From Zoroaster sp. YZ-2022 (Eukaryota > Echinodermata > Asteroidea > Forcipulatida > Zoroasteridae): DNA of 64,000 bases. The stretch is from positions 95,816,809 to 95,880,808 of the forward strand of contig CM055816.1 of NCBI GenBank assembly GCA_029582265.1. The letters run 5' to 3'. The position numbers were made by a program, and so were the translations under genes. A model generated the notes under the pieces. It did not search any database and had not been told where the DNA came from. It saw only the letters and a list, made by a program, of their open reading frames with translations. This document shows positions 58,625 to 64,000 of this stretch, in pieces. Positions within the stretch are counted from its first letter, which is position 1. Every line of letters begins with the position of its first letter.

Positions 58625-59325
58625 AGGGGGACTGACATCCTTTATTGTGTGTGTACTTAAGGCGTTTTGTAATAAAATATTGTTTTTGAGACCCACCTGT
58701 GTCTATTTAATCATTGAATTCTGAGTACAAGTATTTTAAAACAATGTTTGAAGTGTTTGGGGGAGGCAACCCCGCCCCATGGTGGAAGCTTCATTTGCAT
58801 AAGATATGTGACGTAAGGTCGGGAAGATCCGATGTGTACATGATGTACATATACATGTACATACAAACGTTTCACACACGTAGCGTCGATTTCATTTCTT
58901 CCGTGATTTTTGTTTCCGGAACTAATAAAATGCCGGGAAGATGTGTTTCTGCAGGATGCAGCAACACCACCAAAGACGGTGTTAGCCTTCATCTGTTCCC
59001 AAGTGACCCAAAAATCACCGTATTTGGACGAGCAAAGTTCGACTGGCAAGAGTAAAGTGGTCAGGTCCATCGGCTCACATAGTTTTGTGCAGCGATCATT
59101 TTGAGCCGAGTTTTGAGCCGAAGTTCTCTTCCCGACATGACGTCACGAACAGCTCCTCCGTGCAGGGCGTAAAAGTGGGGGGAATTTTTACAATGGTAAA
59201 ATAACACTCTCAAAAACAATAAAAACACAAAACACAAATTTTATTGATCTTTTACTGATATAAAAGAATAAAACGATCACATACATGTACTTAACTGTTT
59301 GATTTAAATCCATGTCAGTCCCCCT
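58625..59325 (+). mobile_element. Kolobok-type element carrying a THAP exon
   Basis: TTAA is duplicated on both sides (58621-58624 and 59326-59329), with TIRs AGGGGGACTGACAT and complement. At 701 bp it lacks a full transposase but contains a THAP-domain reading frame. TTAA target, AGG/RGG termini and a THAP domain are the published hallmarks of Kolobok transposons. Confidence 0.75.
58930..59168 (+). pseudogene. THAP zinc-finger domain with one frameshift
   Basis: Reads MPGRCVSAGCSNT and GVSLHLFPSDP in one frame, then SKVRLARVKWSGPS and AHIVLCSDHFEPS in another. This gives the C2CH ligands (C-x4-C ... C-x2-H), the conserved P and the HF/EPS end of THAP. The break is in the A run at about 59009-59014, consistent with a one-base deletion. 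A GTAAAA donor follows at 59169. Confidence 0.8.
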
Positions 59326-59329
59326 TTAA

Positions 59330-60342
59330 ACTTGATCACTTAAAAATACATCATACACTTATGAATTATAAAATTTGTAAGCCTTTATAGATAGTTTGGA
59401 TATTTAAAATCATTGCTACGTTTTCTAGCTAGCGGTGCGGCGGTGAACACGAATGGCGCTTTTTCAAGACCTTTGTAACATTTTCAACTGAGTTTACGTC
59501 GATAAATGCTCAATTTCTTCACAAAGGTAGTAGTTGGGTTGATAAAAATGACACATTGGATAGAGGAATGGTAATTACTCTCTTCATGAGTAAAGTTTCA
59601 ATTTATTATCTTCAGCTGTAAGGATGAAACCAAACATTTAATTTGCAGTGACTGTAGTATAATACTTGTGTTTTTTTTATTGCAGTTGCAACTTCATTAA
59701 AGATTTAATTTCCTCAATTTGGGTTTTGGAGACCATTTTCCAGAATTTCCAAAATATTTGATGTACACTGTCATTAACTATTATTGGTTTATGCTGCCAA
59801 TACCTTTTAAATCAAAGGTCCATTTCCAATAAAGGATCGAGTTTTGGGTGGGTTTTCTGGGTTGCTTTTTTTTTGGTGTTTCTGATTTTGATTTTGCAAT
59901 TAAAGTTTAAAAACAAAACAAAAATGTTAATTAATTCTTTTTTTTTTGAAACAATTTACAAAATTCAAAACGGTTTTAACCGAATTTCAAACGTTTAAGG
60001 AAAGCTTGCCAGTCTTATTGGAAAATGGAGGTTTCCTACTGAATAAATTGCAAATAAACAAAAGTAGAAATACAGACAGCAGAAATTGTATCCTTTTGAC
60101 GTGAGAAAGTTCTTTTGTAAGAAAAAATTACATGAAGGATTTTATTATGTATGTTTTTTGTTACTGTTTAGTTTGTTATGTGCATTGATCAGCCCGATAC
60201 TGGCCAGCAAGAATTTGCAACACGTGTTGTAAATATCCGATATAAACATGTATTACATGTAGTTTAAGGATACATCGATAATAAAATTCTGATATTAATG
60301 AACCCTTATACAAAATACATGAACCATGTTTTCTTTTAACAG
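59330..60342. other. non-coding stretch
   Basis: AT-rich, no supportable gene or repeat; upstream or intronic to the SET gene that follows. Confidence 0.4.
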
Positions 60343-62188
60343 TGCTGCAATATGGCTTATATGAATTTAAGAAGACGTGTCAAAACCCTGCCATTAGCAC
60401 TAGCAGACGCGGAACACCATATCAAACTTTGCTCAGACAGAGCTGGACTGCAGTGCAGATTTGTCAGTAAAACTATTGGTAAGACAAACTGTGTGATTCT
60501 TCTGCTAGACAAGTACATGTAAGACTTAAATATGTACCTTTCCATGCATGATTTTTGCCAGAGGGGTGTCTTTTGGACACCCTGTTTGGATTTTTGGACA
60601 CCCAGTTGTGTTTGTCATTTGCATGTAACAATATTACAACACAAATTTGGACACCCAATAGACCCATGTACTGATGACGTCACGGTTTGTTGACGTGTGC
60701 TTTCTTATGGAAGTCAGGTCTGGACGACAGACTCAGAACTCCATAGAAAAAAGCGCACATGTAAACAGCGTGACGTCATCAGTACTTGGGTCTATTATTC
60801 AATTTACAGCAAATTTGGGCACCCTATTTTCAGATCCTGGCTAAAACCTTGTTTCCATGCCCAAACATATTTCATTAATGTTTTCATTACTGACAGATTA
60901 ACATACAAATGTAGGCCTATTCTTGTCTTCAATGAAAAGAAGCACAAATCACAGAAAGTAACATGTAAGTAATCTCCTTCATTTGTAATTTTCTCATGTT
61001 TCAACAAAGTGCTTTCAGCATGTAACATATTACATAGAACATCTTTATCTGGTATACATTATACCCCATTATATCTGGTATACAACCACATTATACCCCA
61101 TTATTTGGAGTATATTACTCTGACCTTGTAATAAGATGCTCACTACACATAACATCACTAATTGATTTGAAAGCCGGGACCTTGGTACCACAATTAACCA
61201 CAGCTATGATGGGGAGATTTGTGATATTTGACAGGTTCCTTGGAGAACAATCCTGTCAGTTGGTTTCTCCATGGTCAAAAACAACAGCTGGTATATGACA
61301 TAAAACACAATAAAGGGGGCCACTTTCCTACCGTCACTTAGCAGTTTTTCTAATGGTTGTAATTTTTTTTTAAATATCTGAAACCACCAAAAAAGAATTT
61401 CAACATTTGAATAGACATGCATGCTTATCATAAAGATAATTTGAGTTGATTATTACTGTTATTTTTTTAATAAACCTAAAATTTCCATCAACAAATGGAC
61501 GGAAAATTGGGGTAACTTTTTCCGTCCAATTTTTATGGAAATTTGAGGGTAAAAAAATAAATTTAAAAAATAAAATTAAAAATCAACTCAAATTAGTTGT
61601 AGTATAAGCCTGCATGTTCATTCACATGTTGAAACACTTTTTGGTCGGTTTCAGGTACTTAAAAATAAATAACAACCATTGGAAAAACTGCTAACGTGAC
61701 GGATACAAAGTGGCCCCCTTTATTGTGTTTTATGTCATATGTCAAGTGCATGTCAAAATGCCTTTAGGTACCACAATTTATTAGCACAGTTCACAATCTT
61801 GAGAGGGTAAGGGCAAAATATAATTTTGGATGAAAATAATAGTTCATGGAAAATAATAGTTCATGTACATCACATGGATTGTATACAGGGGCAAAGCAAT
61901 GATTTCCCTTGTGCATGTACTACCTTTATATTTCGCCAAATTAATCGGCATTAAACCTGCCTAACATCATAATAATGTGTGAGTGTACATGCAAGAGCCT
62001 CACTTAATCTATTTTCTTTTTTAAGGCTGAGGTGTTTTCACAACAAAAATCTTCTATAAAGGAGATTTTCTACTGGAATACCATGGAGAACATATTTCCT
62101 TAAAGGAGGCATTGAAAAGAGAGGCTACATACACAGCTGCTGATGGCAGCTTTATGTACTTTTATAAAGACAAGGGGAAGGGCAAGTG
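60343..62188 (+). pseudogene. KMT5A-like SET-domain gene fragment with in-frame TGA
   Basis: Two exons, 60343-60478 and 62026-62188. The first (acceptor TTTTAACAG, donor GGTAAG) ends LCSDRAGLQCRFVSKTIG; the second reads GVFTTKIFYKGDFLLEYHGE, LKEALKREATY, GSFMYFYKDKGKGK and ends in phase 2 at a GTAAGT donor. Together they cover the start of a SET domain closest to KMT5A-type histone lysine methyltransferases (GRGVFATK..KGDF..EY.G). At the junction the codon for the Arg of GRG is TGA (62028-62030), consistent with a CGA-to-TGA change. A shifted acceptor could avoid the stop. The catalytic C-terminal part is not in the window, or is lost. Confidence 0.65.
61285..61742. repeat. 456-bp foldback (MITE-like) element
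   Basis: A long palindrome centred near 61510 (GGACGGAAAA...TTTTTCCGTCC). Outer arms carry ATGACATAAAACACAATAAA + GGGGGCCACTTT and complement. It lies in the intron of the SET-gene fragment. A target duplication could not be defined. Confidence 0.85.
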
Positions 62189-62587
62189 GTAAGTTAAAGC
62201 AGGGAATGCAAGATTTCTCCTGTTTATTCACTCTTAAAAATGTGTCCATTGTAATGGAACATTGATTGTAAATTGGAATATCCTTTTACCTTTTCAGTAC
62301 CATATTTTCAATGACTTGGTTGTCTGCTGTACCACATTTTTTCTTATTTTCCAGCGATCATAGAGCATGTTAAATAAACCCAATATGCAAGCAATTTCAG
62401 GAAATATTTACAAAGCAATTTACATTATGCAGGCCTGATACTTTACGGAGGCAACTGCCTTCGACGCCCCTGGATTTGCCTTGATGCCTCTTGAAATGTT
62501 CCCATTGACAATTTGATTTTCAAATACAAATGCTCTTTACCAAGGAAAAATTGCCTTGCCCCTCCAAGTATCCGCCCTGATTATGGC

Positions 62588-64000
62588 TAGGCTTGGGCGA
62601 TGACACGATAATATCGAATATCGCGATATTTTTTTTACGCGATTATGATATCGAGAACTTTTTAAATCATCGAGATATCGGCAGATCGCGATGAAAAAAA
62701 TATATCGCGATGAAAAAAAATTATCGTGAAGAAAAAAATATATCGCGATTAAACAAAATCCTCGATTGTCAGTTGGGCTAGAAATTCCATAGGAAAAAAA
62801 CTTAGGAAATCTTTTCAGCTTTCGTGAGAAACAAAATCGAACTACTTCTATAGTAAACTGACTGTTGGATCACAAAGGAGCCGCCTGACAGGTTGTTGTT
62901 TAATAATCCACCGCCACTCAAAGAAATCTATTAAGACTGATTTAATTGTTGGGATTCGATTGAATGGGGTATTTGATCCAACAATGTGGAGACAATGTTT
63001 ACGTCTCACTGTCTATCCATGGTGGTCTGTGACTCTGGCTGGCGCACCACAGTCGAGTATATTATATCATACATATTTAAATATATGCAGAATATGGGCG
63101 TTACCTTAAAAAAAACGTAGCCATGAATTAAATCAAAGCATGGATCGGCAGCGGCTCGTTCAAAGTTCAGGGATTAGGACACTATTCTGTTGTACCATAC
63201 TCTTGTCTCGTGTGACAAAACACATACACGTACTCTTGATAAACCATGTGACGTTTATTTAAAATAGTGTGACTACAATCCACATTTTCTGAATCACATG
63301 GTTTTATTCTCCACGGTACTATATGCAGGAATAAACCTAGTCACGTGTTTATACTATGACCCAGTCACATGGAACGCGTGAGTCATGTGAACTCGGGCTG
63401 ATGATTTGATTGGGACGCACGACGCAGTAACCGTCCCACATAATTATTATGCAAACGATTTGCATTTTTGCGACCGTAACCAGAAACATGTTTGGGCTTT
63501 GGTCATTGGTTAAGCGTTTTCGCAAGTTCGGTTCTGACCAAACATAAACCGAACTTTGTGTGATCGGTTACGCTTAGTTTCAAGATGGCGCATTGTAAAA
63601 AGTGTTAAAACATGATGAAGTGATTGTTCGTACACCAGTATATCTTTCAAGTTACTAGCACTCACGAGTAAGTTCTATTTTGAGAAACGTTGATGACTGG
63701 ACATGTCACAAACTGAAAACAATTGTCTGGTTACATTCGCATTTTCGCGTAGCTGTGCCGTTTTGTTTCTGGTTAGGGTAGCGAAAACCCGCCCCATATG
63801 TTGCACTCGTGAATGGCGCAATTGCACGTGTCTCTCAGGTAAGCACTGGCAATTTATTGTGACACTTGTAGACGGGTACATCCCTGCTATTACCGGCTTT
63901 AAAGCAATCATGCGTGAAAAACAAAAATAATCTCGATATTATCGAATATCGCGATATATGATTGACGATATATCGTGGATGAAAAAAATCGATATCGCCC
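62588..64000. mobile_element. hAT-like element, right end cut by the window
   Basis: Left end TAGGCTTGGGCGATGACACG followed by TATCG/CGATA-rich sequence (to about 62760); the window ends in the inverted counterpart (CGATATTATCGAATATCGCG ... ATCGATATCGCCC). The TGGGCGATA..ATCG terminus is common to hAT-type elements in many animals. The interior has no transposase. A YY1-like CAAGATGGCGC at 63591 and a CGA|GTAAGT donor near 63670 could be a promoter and first exon. The last 2-8 bases of the right end and the target duplication lie outside. Confidence 0.6.

Overview
This is a eukaryotic, intron-rich and very repeat-rich genomic window, most likely from a marine invertebrate animal. The echinoderm/hemichordate-like flavour comes from frequent GGCCTA-type words, a CR1/jockey-like LINE with a 2A-like motif, Kolobok-type TTAA elements, a Helitron and KMT5A-like SET exons. 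The species cannot be fixed from sequence alone. There are no prokaryotic features.

Layout. (1) 270-15911, + strand: the 3' part of a SAM/HECT-type gene (G2E3-like E3 ligase family) in four phase-compatible exons. Its second visible intron holds a young 11.5-kb Ty3/gypsy retrotransposon (1698-13246; LTRs almost identical; 4-bp TSD TGTG). The retrotransposon uses a GTTAAAC -1 frameshift between gag and pol and is broken by one in-frame stop in integrase. It is also split by a 3.3-kb DNA insertion whose ends are arrays of the palindrome CCAATTGG. (2) 17137-21759, - strand: a nine-exon integrase-core gene (D-D-E visible, all eight introns phase-consistent, 382 codons), convergent with the HECT gene; a tRNA-like/SINE head lies in its sixth intron. 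(3) 22887-25021: a non-autonomous Helitron-like element with an internal TIR pair, followed by 19-bp and 84-bp tandem repeats. (4) 27.4-30.5 kb: a Kolobok-type MITE, a 43-bp minisatellite and a putative first exon on the minus strand. (5) 31.2-44.8 kb: a CR1/jockey-like LINE split inside its endonuclease domain by a 10,026-bp DNA transposon (32270-42295; 25-bp TIRs; AATT duplicated). The transposon carries a four-exon minus-strand transposase gene with a 14-unit coding repeat and one frameshift near its 3' end. It also hosts a TAA-flanked MITE, two Kolobok MITE copies and a higher-order satellite. (6) 45571-49713, + strand: a five-exon gene of a recurrent uncharacterised transposase-like family, with an NRF-1-like palindrome and a YY1-like motif at its start. 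(7) 52-64 kb: decayed transposase coding, a 701-bp Kolobok-type element with a THAP exon, two exons of a KMT5A-like SET gene with an in-frame TGA, a 456-bp foldback and the left part of a hAT-like element that runs off the window.

The main theme is nesting: DNA transposon inside retrotransposon (twice), MITEs inside transposon, retrotransposon inside a host intron. The frame and phase arguments come from hand reading; no database search was possible.
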